Assembly: GCF_001704275.1 (NCBI RefSeq)
Contig: NZ_CP011533.1
Span: forward strand, 2,046,001 to 2,110,000
Direction of reading: 5' to 3'
From: Streptomyces noursei ATCC 11455
Lineage (GTDB): Bacteria > Actinomycetota > Actinomycetes > Streptomycetales > Streptomycetaceae
DNA: 64,000 nt
Shown here: piece by piece, positions 19,557 to 27,972 of the stretch
Numbering within the stretch: the first letter of the stretch is position 1
Layout of the letters: every line of letters starts with the position of its first letter
Position numbers and translations under genes: made by a program
Notes under the pieces: generated by a model
The model's database searches: none
What the model saw: the letters and a program-made list of their open reading frames with translations, nothing else
What the model was told of the DNA's origin: nothing

Positions 19557-20705
19557 TCAGTCGGCGACCCGTTCCCCCGCCGGGCGCACGTGGGCCGTCC
19601 ACTTCTCCTCGATGCGGCCGAACTTCCAGATGGCGAGGGCCACGATCCAGGTGAGGAAGAACAGCCCGACGATGGCGAAGCCGAGGACGTTGAGGTCCAG
19701 TCCGCCGATCCAGTCCCAGAACCCGCCGTGCAGGCCGAGCTTGTCGGCGAGCAGGCCGAGCAGCTCCACGGTCCCGATGATCAGGGCGACGGCGACCGAC
19801 AGACCGGTGATGGTGAGGTTGTAGTAGACCTTGCGGACCGGCTTGGAGAACGCCCAGCCGTACGCGAAGTTCATGAACGAGCCGTCGATGGTGTCCAACA
19901 GGCTCATGCCGGCCGCGAACAGCACCGGCAGGCAGAGGATGGCGTACCACGGCAGCCCGGAGGCGGCGCCGGAGCCGGCCAGCACCAGCAGCGCGATCTC
20001 GGTGGCGGTGTCGAAGCCGAGGCCGAAGAGCAGGCCGAGCGGGTACATCTGCCACGGCTTGGTGATCGACTTCATGACGCGGCCGAGCAGCCGGTTCATC
20101 AGGCCGCGGTTGTTCAGCTGCTCCTCCAGCGCGGCCTCGTCGAAGTCGCCGGCCCGCATCCGCCGGAAGACGCCCCAGATCCCGACCAGGATCACGATGT
20201 TGATCGCGGCGATGACGTAGAGGAAGACGCCGGAGACGGTGGTGCCGATCAGCCCGGTCACCGCGTGCAGTTGGGAGTTGTCGTCCTTGACCGGTCCGGC
20301 GAGCGCCTTGACGCCGAGGGACAGCAGGAACGCCAGCCCGAAGACGATGCTGGAGTGCCCCAGCGAGAACCAGAAGCCGACCGAGAGCGGTCGCTGCCCC
20401 TCGTGCATCAGCTTGCGGGTGGTGTTGTCGATGGCGGCGATGTGGTCGGCGTCGAAGGCGTGCCGCATGCCGAGGGTGTAGGCGGTGACCCCGATGCCGA
20501 TGCCGAAGCTCTTGGTGCCGAGGCTGTAGTGCTCCGGGGCCACGATCGCCACCAGGGTGAACCAGCCGATCACGTGCAGCGCGAGAATGAACCCGGCCAT
20601 ACCGGCCATCCGCCCCCACTCGGCGCGGGTCATCGACCGCGCGATCCGCTGCCGGCGCGACGGCGGGGCCTGACCGACCAGGGTCGGGGAGGGGGGCGTA
20701 GGCAT
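19557..20705 (-). CDS. NiCoT nickel/cobalt permease (HoxN/NixA family)
   Basis: 382 aa from the ATG at 20705; a GTG at 20714 with GGAAG 6 bases upstream is an equally good start. The family signature H-x4-DH appears as RHAFDADHIAAIDNTTR, followed by FWFSLGHSSIV and LLFGLGFDTATEIALL. About eight membrane helices are present, with the acidic/basic cytoplasmic loop (FDEAALEEQLNNRGLMNRLL) between helices 4 and 5. It imports Ni2+ or Co2+; cobalt use would suit the cobalamin-dependent mutase at the left of the window. A Nur-like operator lies upstream. Confidence 0.93.
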   Translation of the reverse strand: MPTPPSPTLVGQAPPSRRQRIARSMTRAEWGRMAGMAGFILALHVIGWFTLVAIVAPEHYSLGTKSFGIGIGVTAYTLGMRHAFDADHIAAIDNTTRKLMHEGQRPLSVGFWFSLGHSSIVFGLAFLLSLGVKALAGPVKDDNSQLHAVTGLIGTTVSGVFLYVIAAINIVILVGIWGVFRRMRAGDFDEAALEEQLNNRGLMNRLLGRVMKSITKPWQMYPLGLLFGLGFDTATEIALLVLAGSGAASGLPWYAILCLPVLFAAGMSLLDTIDGSFMNFAYGWAFSKPVRKVYYNLTITGLSVAVALIIGTVELLGLLADKLGLHGGFWDWIGGLDLNVLGFAIVGLFFLTWIVALAIWKFGRIEEKWTAHVRPAGERVAD

Positions 20706-20776
20706 GGGTGACACTGCTTTCTTCCGTTCCACCCCGGCCTCTACCGGGGTGCCCTCCTACATTCCTGCCAGCCGGT

Positions 20777-20802
20777 TTTACTTGCAACCAATGTGCAGTA
20801 AA
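20777..20802. promoter_or_regulatory. Nur-like operator upstream of the nickel/cobalt permease gene
   Basis: TTGCAA (20782-20787), CCAAT, GTGCAG (20793-20798) resembles the streptomycete Nur box TTGCAA-N5-TTGCAA, with 10 of 12 positions. It is nested in a wider palindrome with TTTAC (20777) and GTAAA (20798). Position 70-100 bases upstream of the permease start suits repression by nickel. Confidence 0.55.
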
Positions 20803-20829
20803 GCTCGCGACTGATCTCGTGCGCACGGG

Positions 20830-21174
20830 TCAGGACGGGGTGTCGTCCGGAACGTCATCCGGGGCGCCTCCTTCGGCATCGGGCCGGAGCGCGGCCGACC
20901 GACGGGCGGGGACCGTCAGCGCCGGTGGCCACCCTCCGCCCCTGGTACTGGCCGCCCGCGCTGCCGGCGTCCGCGACCCCGGGTTCGGCGCCGGTGACGC
21001 GGACGCTGAAGGCGCCACGGCGGGCGCACGGCCGCCGTGCGCGGCGTGGTCGGCATGCCGGGCGGCGGGGGCGTCCGGCACCACGGGGCCCACCGCCTTC
21101 CCCACGCCGTAGGCGGAGCCGAATGTCGCGGCGAGCGCGGTGGCGAAGATCCCGACCTTCAGTCCGGTGTGCAT
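20830..21174 (-). CDS. short secreted/membrane protein of the copper locus, probably a truncated homologue
   Basis: 114 aa from the ATG at 21174. One hydrophobic segment (LKVGIFATALAATFGSAYGVG) is followed by a His-rich stretch (RHADHAAHGG). Many Streptomyces copper loci encode a longer exported protein that begins in just this way and continues with a metal-related beta-domain. Here only the first 50 or so residues match that memory; the rest is low-complexity and Pro/Ala/Arg-rich, suggesting truncation or decay. It is divergent from copA across two CsoR-type operators. Confidence 0.6.
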   Translation of the reverse strand: MHTGLKVGIFATALAATFGSAYGVGKAVGPVVPDAPAARHADHAAHGGRAPAVAPSASASPAPNPGSRTPAARAASTRGGGWPPALTVPARRSAALRPDAEGGAPDDVPDDTPS

Positions 21175-21246
21175 GACGCGATCCCTCCTCACGGGCCGCC
21201 GGTGGCGAGTACCGCCGGTGGCGCGGCCGATCAACTCGCCCACACC

Positions 21247-21263
21247 ATACCCCCTGGGGGTAT
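21247..21263. promoter_or_regulatory. CsoR-type copper operator 1
   Basis: The 17-base perfect palindrome ATACCCCCTGGGGGTAT matches the TACCC...GGGTA operator bound by actinobacterial CsoR copper repressors. It lies 73 bases upstream of the gene ending at 20830, facing that gene. Confidence 0.8.
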
Positions 21264-21330
21264 TCGGTCAAGCCGCCGGAAAGGCTTGCGAGAGATACGG
21301 GTGGGGGGTATACGTGGAGCCATGCCATCG

Positions 21331-21347
21331 ATACCCCCCTAGGGTAT
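21331..21347. promoter_or_regulatory. CsoR-type copper operator 2
   Basis: ATACCCCCCTAGGGTAT is a second CsoR-like palindrome, 84 bases from the first (start to start, about eight helical turns) and 131 bases upstream of copA. The rest of 21175-21478 holds only the copA ribosome site GAGGAG (21464-21469). Confidence 0.8.
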
Positions 21348-21478
21348 GAAGGGGGAGCAGGGGCCACAGCCGTCGGCCCCCGCACCGACACGGCGGACGC
21401 CCCTCCCCGACCGCCCGCCCGCCCGCCCGCCGGCGCCCCGTACACCCCCGTTCCGTGAGCTGCGAGGAGCAGACCGAC

Positions 21479-23758
21479 ATGACCACCACCAGCCCCGGCG
21501 CCACCGAGGTCGAGCTCGCCATCGGCGGCATGACCTGCGCTTCCTGTGCCGCCCGGATCGAGAAGAAGCTCAACCGCATGGACGGCGTCGAGGCCACCGT
21601 CAACTACGCCACCGAGAAGGCCAAGGTCGCCTTCCAGGACGACGTCTCGGTCCACGACCTGATCGCCACGGTGGAGGCCACCGGCTACACCGCGCAGGAG
21701 CCGGCGCCGGCCGCGACCGCCGGGGAGACCGCCGCCGCGGACGGCACGGGCGACGGCGGCGGCGCGGCACAGGACACGCTCCGCCCGCTGCGGCAGCGGC
21801 TGATCACCGCGGTGGCGCTGGCCGTTCCGGTGATCGCCCTGGCCATGGTGCCGGCGCTGCAGTTCGAGTACTGGCAGTGGCTGTCGCTGACCCTGACCGC
21901 GCCGGTCGTCACCTACGCCGCCTGGCCGTTCCACCGCGCCGCGTGGACCAACGCCCGGCACGGCGCGGCCACCATGGACACCCTGATCTCGGCCGGCACC
22001 CTGGCCGCGTTCCTCTGGTCGCTGTGGGCGCTGTTCTTCGGCACCGCCGGTACGCCCGGCATGACCCATCCGTTCGAGCTGACCGTCGCCCGCTCCGACG
22101 GCGCGGGCAACATCTATCTGGAGACGGCCGCCGCCGTGACCGCCTTCATCCTCGCCGGACGGTACTTCGAGGCGCGCGCCAAGCGGAAGGCCGGTGCGGC
22201 CCTCAAGGCACTGATGGAGCTGGGTGCGAAGGACGTCACGGTGCTGCGCGACGGGCACGAACAGACCATCCCCATCGGGCAGTTGCACGTCGGCGACCGC
22301 TTCCTGGTCCGGCCGGGCGAGAAGATCGCGGCGGACGGCACCGTGGTGGACGGCGCGTCCGCCGTGGACGCCTCCATGCTCACCGGGGAATCGGTGCCGG
22401 TGGAGGTCTCGGCCGGGGACACCGTCACCGGCGCCACCCTCAACGTCGGCGGCCGGCTGGTCGTCGAGGCCACCCGGATCGGCGCGGACACCCAACTGGC
22501 GCGGATGGCCAGGCTGGTGGAGGACGCCCAGAACGGCAAGGCGGCGGCCCAGCGGCTCGCCGACAGGATCTCCGCCGTCTTCGTCCCGATCGTCATCGCA
22601 CTCGCCCTGGCCACCCTGGGCTTCTGGCTCGGCAGCGGCGCCGGGCTCACCGCCGCCTTCACCGCCGCGGTCGCGGTACTGATCATCGCCTGCCCGTGCG
22701 CCCTGGGGCTCGCCACGCCGACCGCGCTGATGGTCGGCACCGGCCGCGGCGCCCAGCTCGGCATCCTCATCAAGGGGCCGGAGGTCCTGGAGACCACCCG
22801 CAAGGTCGACACCGTCGTCCTGGACAAGACCGGCACCGTCACCACCGGCCGGATGACCCTGCTGGCCACCCACACCGCGCCGGGCACCGACAAGGCCGAA
22901 GCGCTGCGGCTGGCGGGCGCGTTGGAGCACGCCTCGGAGCACCCGATCGCGCAGGCCGTCGCGGCCGGCGCCGGCGCCGAGGTGGGCGCCCTGCCGACAC
23001 CGGAGGACTTCGCCAACATCGCGGGACTGGGCGTCCAGGGCGTCGTCGAGGGACACGCCGTGCTGGTCGGCCGGGAGCAGCTGCTCGCCGAGTGGGCGAT
23101 CACCCTCCCCGACGAGCTGGCGCGGGCCAAGGCGGCGGCCGAGGCGGCCGGGCGGACCGCGATCGCGGTGGCCTGGGACGGCGCGGCGCGCGCGGTCCTG
23201 GAGGTGGCCGACGCCGTCAAGGAGACCAGCCCGGAGGCGATCCGCCGGCTGCGCGCCCTCGGGCTGACGCCGGTGCTGCTGACCGGTGACAACGCGGCGG
23301 TGGCCCGCACGGTGGCGGCCGAGGTCGGCATCGACCCCGACCAGGTGATCGCCGAGGTGCTGCCGCAGGACAAGGTCGCGGTGGTCCAGCGCCTCCAGAA
23401 GGAGGGCAGGTCGGTGGCGATGGTCGGCGACGGCGTCAACGACGCGGCGGCACTGGCCCAGGCGGATCTCGGGCTGGCGATGGGCACCGGCACCGACGCC
23501 GCCATCGAGGCCGGCGACCTCACCCTGGTCCGCGGCGACCTCCGCGCCGCGGCGGACGCCATCCGGCTCTCCCGACGCACCCTGGGCACCATCAAGTCCA
23601 ATCTCTTCTGGGCCTTCGCCTACAACGTCGCGGCCCTGCCGCTGGCCGCCGGCGGACTGCTCAACCCGATGATCGCGGGTGCGGCGATGGCCTTCTCCTC
23701 GGTCTTCGTCGTCGGCAACAGCCTGCGGCTGCGCGGATTCCAGGCAGCGGACAAGTGA
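21479..23758 (+). CDS. copA: copper-exporting P1B-type ATPase
   Basis: 759 aa from the ATG at 21479 with GAGGAG 9 bases upstream. One N-terminal HMA domain has GMTCASC (Cys20, Cys23). The ion-path CPC is at 405-407, the actuator TGES at 302-305, the phosphorylation motif DKTGT starts at Asp449, the nucleotide-binding SEHPIA follows, and the hinge GDGVND starts at 650. Eight membrane helices are expected. It exports Cu(I). Tandem CsoR operators upstream and copper-linked DUF6153 and DUF305 genes downstream agree. Confidence 0.96.
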   Translation: MTTTSPGATEVELAIGGMTCASCAARIEKKLNRMDGVEATVNYATEKAKVAFQDDVSVHDLIATVEATGYTAQEPAPAATAGETAAADGTGDGGGAAQDTLRPLRQRLITAVALAVPVIALAMVPALQFEYWQWLSLTLTAPVVTYAAWPFHRAAWTNARHGAATMDTLISAGTLAAFLWSLWALFFGTAGTPGMTHPFELTVARSDGAGNIYLETAAAVTAFILAGRYFEARAKRKAGAALKALMELGAKDVTVLRDGHEQTIPIGQLHVGDRFLVRPGEKIAADGTVVDGASAVDASMLTGESVPVEVSAGDTVTGATLNVGGRLVVEATRIGADTQLARMARLVEDAQNGKAAAQRLADRISAVFVPIVIALALATLGFWLGSGAGLTAAFTAAVAVLIIACPCALGLATPTALMVGTGRGAQLGILIKGPEVLETTRKVDTVVLDKTGTVTTGRMTLLATHTAPGTDKAEALRLAGALEHASEHPIAQAVAAGAGAEVGALPTPEDFANIAGLGVQGVVEGHAVLVGREQLLAEWAITLPDELARAKAAAEAAGRTAIAVAWDGAARAVLEVADAVKETSPEAIRRLRALGLTPVLLTGDNAAVARTVAAEVGIDPDQVIAEVLPQDKVAVVQRLQKEGRSVAMVGDGVNDAAALAQADLGLAMGTGTDAAIEAGDLTLVRGDLRAAADAIRLSRRTLGTIKSNLFWAFAYNVAALPLAAGGLLNPMIAGAAMAFSSVFVVGNSLRLRGFQAADK

Positions 23759-23836
23759 GGCCCGGACGATCCCCGCGGCACCTCGTACGGGCCTGAGGAC
23801 CCCCGCCCGGCCGGGCCGCCGACACACCGCCCGCAC

Positions 23837-23879
23837 CGCCGACACCCCCGTACCGTCGGGCGGTACGGGGGTGTCGGCG
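23837..23879 (+). terminator. strong hairpin after copA
   Basis: A perfect 19-bp stem (left arm 23837-23855, right arm 23861-23879) with loop TCGGG, 78 bases after the copA stop. It should separate copA from the DUF6153 gene or attenuate read-through. Confidence 0.8.
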
Positions 23880-23964
23880 CGCGGTGGCCCGCGAGGAGCC
23901 GGCCGGGGGTGCGCGGCGCGCCGGCCGCTCCCTGCCCTACCCTCGGGTGCGGGAGGTCGAGCGG

Positions 23965-24432
23965 ATGCGAACGAGCCGGCGGATGCGGGCGGCCGGTGCC
24001 TGGGGGCACCTGCTGCTGGTCGCCGTGCTCGCGCTGGGCGTCTTCGCGATGCACACGCTGGGCCATCCCACCGGCCATGCCGACGCCTCCCGGGCACCCA
24101 TGGGGACCGCCGCGCACGCGGCCGCCACCCGCGCCCACCCGGCCCCGGACCACGGCATGGCCACGATGGCCGGGCCGGCCGCGTCCCCCGAGCACCCCAC
24201 CGCGCACCACGGCGACACCTCGCGCTCCCACCCGCCCGGCAAGGGAATGGACATGACGTCCCTGTGCCTGGCCGTCCTCGGGAGCTGGGCACTGGCCGGC
24301 CTGTTGTGCCTGGCGCTGCGCCGTCGGGCCGACCGGCCGGTCCCGCTGCGCGCCCGCACCCTGGCCGCGCTGCGCCCCAACCCCCCACCGCGCCCTCCGG
24401 ACCTCGCCCACCTGTCGGTACTGCGGATCTAG
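23965..24432 (+). CDS. DUF6153 family membrane protein
   Basis: 155 aa from the ATG at 23965 (GGGAGG 8 bases upstream). A hydrophobic helix LLLVAVLALGVFAMHTLGHP is followed by a His/Met-rich exported segment (HGMATM, HHGD, GMDMTS) and a second helix LCLAVLGSWALAGLLCLAL. This arrangement defines DUF6153, commonly found near copper genes in actinomycetes. The His and Met residues could bind copper outside the membrane; this is inference. Confidence 0.8.
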   Translation: MRTSRRMRAAGAWGHLLLVAVLALGVFAMHTLGHPTGHADASRAPMGTAAHAAATRAHPAPDHGMATMAGPAASPEHPTAHHGDTSRSHPPGKGMDMTSLCLAVLGSWALAGLLCLALRRRADRPVPLRARTLAALRPNPPPRPPDLAHLSVLRI

Positions 24433-24520
24433 GCCGAACGCCACCGCGGGCGCTGCACGCCGCCCGCACACCCCGCGTTCGCCCGAGACATCCACCGAAC
24501 AGACAGCACGAGGTACCGAC

Positions 24521-25240
24521 ATGACCGCGCAGCAGCGCAACACCCCGCTTCCGACCGCCCGCCGGACCGCCCGCCCGGGGGCCCGCCGCCTCGCCCTCAC
24601 CGGCCTCGCCGCCGCGGCGGCCCTGCTCCTCGCCGCCTGCGGCGGCACCACCGAGGGGAATCCCGAGAACGCGGCGAAGCACGGCGGCACGCCGTCGGCC
24701 ACGGCCGGCACCACCGGCGCGAACCCGGCACCGGGCCCGGTCGGCGACACGGACGTGATGTTCGCGCAGATGATGATCCCGCACCACCAGCAGGCCCTGG
24801 AGATGGCCCGGCTCGCCGACGGCCGCGCCGCCGACCCGGAGATCAAGAAGCTGGTGGCGGCGATCGAGCAGGCCCAGGACCCCGAGATCCAGCGGATGCG
24901 GTCCTGGCTCAAGGCGTGGGGCAAGCCCGAGTCCGCCGGCAGCATGCCGGGCATGGACCACGGCTCGGGCTCGATGGACCACGGCTCCGTGGGGCACGGC
25001 TCCGGCATGTCCGGAATGATGTCCGAGAAGGACATGAAGGAGCTCAAGGCCGCCAAGGGCCGGGACTTCGACCGGAAGTTCGCGTCGATGATGATCGAGC
25101 ACCACAAGGGCGCGATCGACATGGCCGAGGACGAGCAGAAGAACGGGCGCAACGCCACGGCCAAGAAGCTCGCCGATGACGTCGTCCGCGGCCAGTCCAC
25201 CGAGGTCGCCCAGATGAAGAAGCTCCTCGACCGGCTCTGA
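24521..25240 (+). CDS. DUF305 lipoprotein
   Basis: 239 aa. The signal peptide has an LLAAC lipobox, so it is a lipoprotein. Two DUF305 repeats carry the hallmark HH motifs, MMIPHHQQALEMARLA and MMIEHHKGAIDMAEDE. A Met/His/Gly/Ser-rich linker (SMPGMDHGSGSMDHGS) separates them and looks suited to metal binding. DUF305 proteins are ferritin-like four-helix bundles often encoded with copper resistance genes; here the gene follows copA and DUF6153. The exact role is unknown. Confidence 0.9.
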   Translation: MTAQQRNTPLPTARRTARPGARRLALTGLAAAAALLLAACGGTTEGNPENAAKHGGTPSATAGTTGANPAPGPVGDTDVMFAQMMIPHHQQALEMARLADGRAADPEIKKLVAAIEQAQDPEIQRMRSWLKAWGKPESAGSMPGMDHGSGSMDHGSVGHGSGMSGMMSEKDMKELKAAKGRDFDRKFASMMIEHHKGAIDMAEDEQKNGRNATAKKLADDVVRGQSTEVAQMKKLLDRL

Positions 25241-25251
25241 TCCCCGCCGTC

Positions 25252-25294
25252 GCGGTCGCCGCGGCCCGTCCCCCGTACGGGCCGCGGCGACCGC
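25252..25294. terminator. bidirectional hairpin between convergent genes
   Basis: A perfect 18-bp stem (25252-25269 with 25277-25294) and 7-base loop between the convergent DUF305 and SDR genes. Confidence 0.8.
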
Positions 25295-25311
25295 CGCGCA
25301 CCGCCCGCCGC

Positions 25312-26106
25312 TCAGGCCAGATATCCGCCGTCGATGTCCAGGACGGCGCCGGTGACGAACGACGCCCCCGGGCTCGCGAGGAAGACCACGCCCGCCGCGA
25401 TCTCCTCCGGCCGCCCGAACCGGCCCATGGGATTGGCCGCGCGCTGGGCGTCCGCGAAGTCCCCCTCCGGCGGGTTCATGTCGGTGGCCACACTGCCGGG
25501 CTGGACGACGTTGACCGTGATGCCGCGCGGCGCCAGGTCCCGGGCCGCGCCCTTGCTGTAGCCGACGATCGCGGCCTTGGTCGCCGCGTAGTCAGCCACG
25601 CCCGGGAACCCAGCACGGCTCGCCAGGCTCGAGCCGACGGTGATGATCCGTCCGCCCTCCCCCAGGACGCCGGCGGCGGCGCGGACGGCCGAGGCGACGC
25701 CCCCGACGTTGACCGCCAACTGCCGGTCGAACGCCGCGGGATCGCCCTCGGCGTCGTCCACCGCGCCGTTGACCGACACCGCCGCGTTGTTCACCAGGAT
25801 GTCCAGCCGCCCGAAGTCGGCCACCACGGCGGCCACCAGGTCGGTGACCTGCTGCCGGTCCCCCTGGTCGGCGCGGTAGGCCGCCGCCCGGACACCGGTC
25901 CTCGCCAGCTCCGCCACCACCGCGTCGGCCCGTTCCCCGGACGCCGTGCAACTGATCGCCACCGCGGCCCCCTCGGCGGCCAGCGCCCGGGCGATCGCCG
26001 CCCCGATCCCCCGCGAACCACCGGTCACCAGGGCGACCTTGCCCGCCAGCACCCCGTCCGCCGTCCCGTCCATGGCCATGCCGACGCCCCGCTCCCTGCT
26101 GCTCAT
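25312..26106 (-). CDS. short-chain dehydrogenase/reductase
   Basis: 264 aa from the ATG at 26106 (an in-frame ATG at 26079 with GGGAG upstream is possible). The classical SDR features are TGGSRGIG, NNA (ILVNNAAV), the catalytic Ser in VGSSLASRAG, YAATK (Tyr and Lys) and the C-terminal FVTGAVLDIDGGYLA. It is an NAD(P)-dependent oxidoreductase related to 3-oxoacyl-ACP reductases; the substrate is unknown. Two near-identical direct repeats upstream suggest control by a TetR-like repressor. Confidence 0.9.
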   Translation of the reverse strand: MSSRERGVGMAMDGTADGVLAGKVALVTGGSRGIGAAIARALAAEGAAVAISCTASGERADAVVAELARTGVRAAAYRADQGDRQQVTDLVAAVVADFGRLDILVNNAAVSVNGAVDDAEGDPAAFDRQLAVNVGGVASAVRAAAGVLGEGGRIITVGSSLASRAGFPGVADYAATKAAIVGYSKGAARDLAPRGITVNVVQPGSVATDMNPPEGDFADAQRAANPMGRFGRPEEIAAGVVFLASPGASFVTGAVLDIDGGYLA

Positions 26107-26122
26107 CACGCACCATCCGCGT

Positions 26123-26183
26123 TTTGGACTGATCAATACGAAATATGGACCGCACGCTACCACGACTTTGGACCGATCAGTAC
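26123..26183. promoter_or_regulatory. direct-repeat operator upstream of the SDR gene
   Basis: TTTGGACTGATCAATAC (26123-26139) and TTTGGACCGATCAGTAC (26167-26183) differ at 2 of 17 positions and are 44 bases apart, about four helical turns. They flank a likely promoter of the SDR gene. TetR-like repressor sites often look like this, but no intact regulator gene adjoins. Confidence 0.55.
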
Positions 26184-26199
26184 ATAACCATGGTGTCAC

Positions 26200-26606
26200 T
26201 CTCCGCCCCGGCGGGAGAGATCAAGAGGAGGGGAAGGGAAGGCCCGACGGCGCACCCACGCCCCTCGGTCACCCTGCACCGAGGGCCCCGCATCCGAGGG
26301 GCGCACCAACGCCCGCCCCAACAGGCGTTGCAGCGCACCCTGTTCGTCCCGGGTCAATCCGGCGAGCGGAGAGTCGGCACCGAGGAGCGCGAGCAGGCGC
26401 TCACGCATGTCGGCGCCCGTGACGTTCGGCGAGGTCCGGCCGGGCGGGGACGACCCCGTCCGGCACCCGCTCGACGCCTGAGCCCCCCGCCGCCGGAATC
26501 CACAGTCACCCAGGGCCTCCCCGACGCCCCCAACTCGGCGGTCAGGACGCCGAGTCGACGCACCTCGCCCTCGGTACGGGCCGATGGCGACGGCGGTGCA
26601 ACCGGA
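26200..26606. other. 400-base region without an intact gene
   Basis: Only a 70-residue minus-strand frame (26196-26408) stands out; it begins MRERLLALLGADSPLAGLTR and looks like the C-terminal helix of a MarR-like regulator, with no N-terminal DNA-binding part in frame. It may be the remnant of a regulator of the SDR gene. Confidence in that is low. Confidence 0.3.
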
Positions 26607-27761
26607 TCATGTCGTGTAGTCCGCGTTGATCCGGACGTATCCGGCGGACAGGTCGCAGCCGAACACGGTGGCCTCGCCGTCCCCGATGCCGAGGGTGACG
26701 GCGATGCCCACCTCGCTGCGCCGCATGGTGTCGGTGAGCTTCCCGAGCACGTCCGGGGTCGGCTCGGCCGGGTAGACCTCGGTGTCGCCGAACGCGACCG
26801 TGACATGGCCCGGCACGATGTCGCGGTCCTCGGTGTTCTTGCCGATGGCCATCAGGACCCGCCCCCAGTTGGGATCCGCGCCGTGCACGGCCGATTTGAC
26901 CAGGGGGGAGTTGACGATGCTCTTGGCGACGCGCCTGGCCTGCGCGGCGTCGCGCGCCCCGGCGACGGTGACCCGGAGGAGCTTGGTGGCCCCCTCCCCG
27001 TCACTCGCGAGCTGTCGGGTGAGGTCCAGGCACAGGTCGGCGAGGGCCGCGGCGAACTCCGTCGGGTCGACCGGGCCGGCCGCGCCGTTGGCGAGCACCG
27101 CCACGGTGTCGGAGGTGGAGGTGTCGGTGTCCACGCTCAGGCAGTTGAACGTCCGGTCCACGGCCGTCCGCAGCGCGCGGTCCAGGTCCGCCGCCGCGAT
27201 CGCGGCATCGGTGACGACGTAGGCCAGCATCGTGGCCATGTCCGGCTCCAGCATGCCAACGCCCTTGGCGATGCCGACGATCCGGGCGTCACCGACCGTG
27301 CGGACCGCGGTCTTGGGGCGGGTGTCGGTGGTCATCATGGCCCGCGCCACGTCCAGCGGCGCCGCGGTGAACGCGTCGGTGCCGTGCGGTGCGGCGTGGT
27401 CGAAGTGCCCCCGGATGGCATCCATCGGCAGCGGGCGCCCGATGACGCCGGTGGACCCGATGAGCACCTCGTCCGCCGGGATCCCGACGAGCCCGGCGAC
27501 CCGGCCGACCACCTCGGCGGCGTTCTCCGCGCCCTGTCGGCCGGTGGCCACATTGGCGTTCTGGGCCAGGGTGACCACGGCGCGCAGCCGCCGCTCGGCG
27601 GCGTGGGCGCGGCTGAGGACCACCGCGGGCCCGGCGAAGAGGCTCTTGGTGAACATCGCGGCGCTCACCGCCGGCCGGTCCGACACCACGATCGATATGT
27701 CGTCACCCTGCTCGCGCAGCCCGCCGTGCCCGGTATAGCCGCGGAACCCCGTCGGCCACAC
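26607..27761 (-). CDS. argJ: glutamate N-acetyltransferase / ornithine acetyltransferase
   Basis: 384 aa from a GTG at 27761, chosen because GAAGG lies 9 bases upstream, the -10 box lies only 25 bases upstream, and the length then equals typical ArgJ; in-frame GTG 27797 lies upstream of the -10 box. Self-processing and active-site features include IGSTGVIGRPLPM and KGVGMLEPDMATMLAYV (cleavage before Thr in ATML), then GDGEATVFGCDLSAGYVRINADYTT. It recycles acetyl groups in arginine synthesis. It stands alone rather than in an argCJBD cluster, so it may be a second copy or serve a secondary pathway. Confidence 0.88.
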   Translation of the reverse strand: MWPTGFRGYTGHGGLREQGDDISIVVSDRPAVSAAMFTKSLFAGPAVVLSRAHAAERRLRAVVTLAQNANVATGRQGAENAAEVVGRVAGLVGIPADEVLIGSTGVIGRPLPMDAIRGHFDHAAPHGTDAFTAAPLDVARAMMTTDTRPKTAVRTVGDARIVGIAKGVGMLEPDMATMLAYVVTDAAIAAADLDRALRTAVDRTFNCLSVDTDTSTSDTVAVLANGAAGPVDPTEFAAALADLCLDLTRQLASDGEGATKLLRVTVAGARDAAQARRVAKSIVNSPLVKSAVHGADPNWGRVLMAIGKNTEDRDIVPGHVTVAFGDTEVYPAEPTPDVLGKLTDTMRRSEVGIAVTLGIGDGEATVFGCDLSAGYVRINADYTT

Positions 27762-27785
27762 GGGGCCGCCACCTTCAGAAGAATG

Positions 27786-27814
27786 ATTATGCGTCACACA
27801 GCATACTTTTGCAG
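27786..27814 (-). promoter_or_regulatory. argJ promoter resembling the argG promoter
   Basis: On the minus strand CTGCAA (27814-27809), 17-base spacer, CATAAT (27791-27786). The argG promoter has TTGCAT, 17 bases, CATAAT, and both continue with TC and a pyrimidine-rich start region. A shared arginine-responsive control is inferred. Confidence 0.5.
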
Positions 27815-27972
27815 TCGACTCCCCGGTCTGTCCAGAGCCTGTCCGACGGCGGATCAGGGTCGGACAGGCCCTGGCACCCGGGCGGCGTTCTCCCGGTGCC
27901 GCCGGGCGCGCAGGGCCGACCCGCGGTGCGTAGCGTGGACGCTGTGGGGACTCCCCGCCGAGGAGCAGCGAC

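Noticed and set aside
20855..25105. A very long open frame on the minus strand opposite copA
   Set aside because: It is a GC-bias shadow of copA and its downstream genes; the plus-strand frames contain all P-type ATPase, DUF6153 and DUF305 motifs.
26196..26408. 70-codon minus-strand frame resembling a MarR C-terminus
   Set aside because: Similarity is a short helix only and rests on memory; reported as part of the gap and not as a gene.
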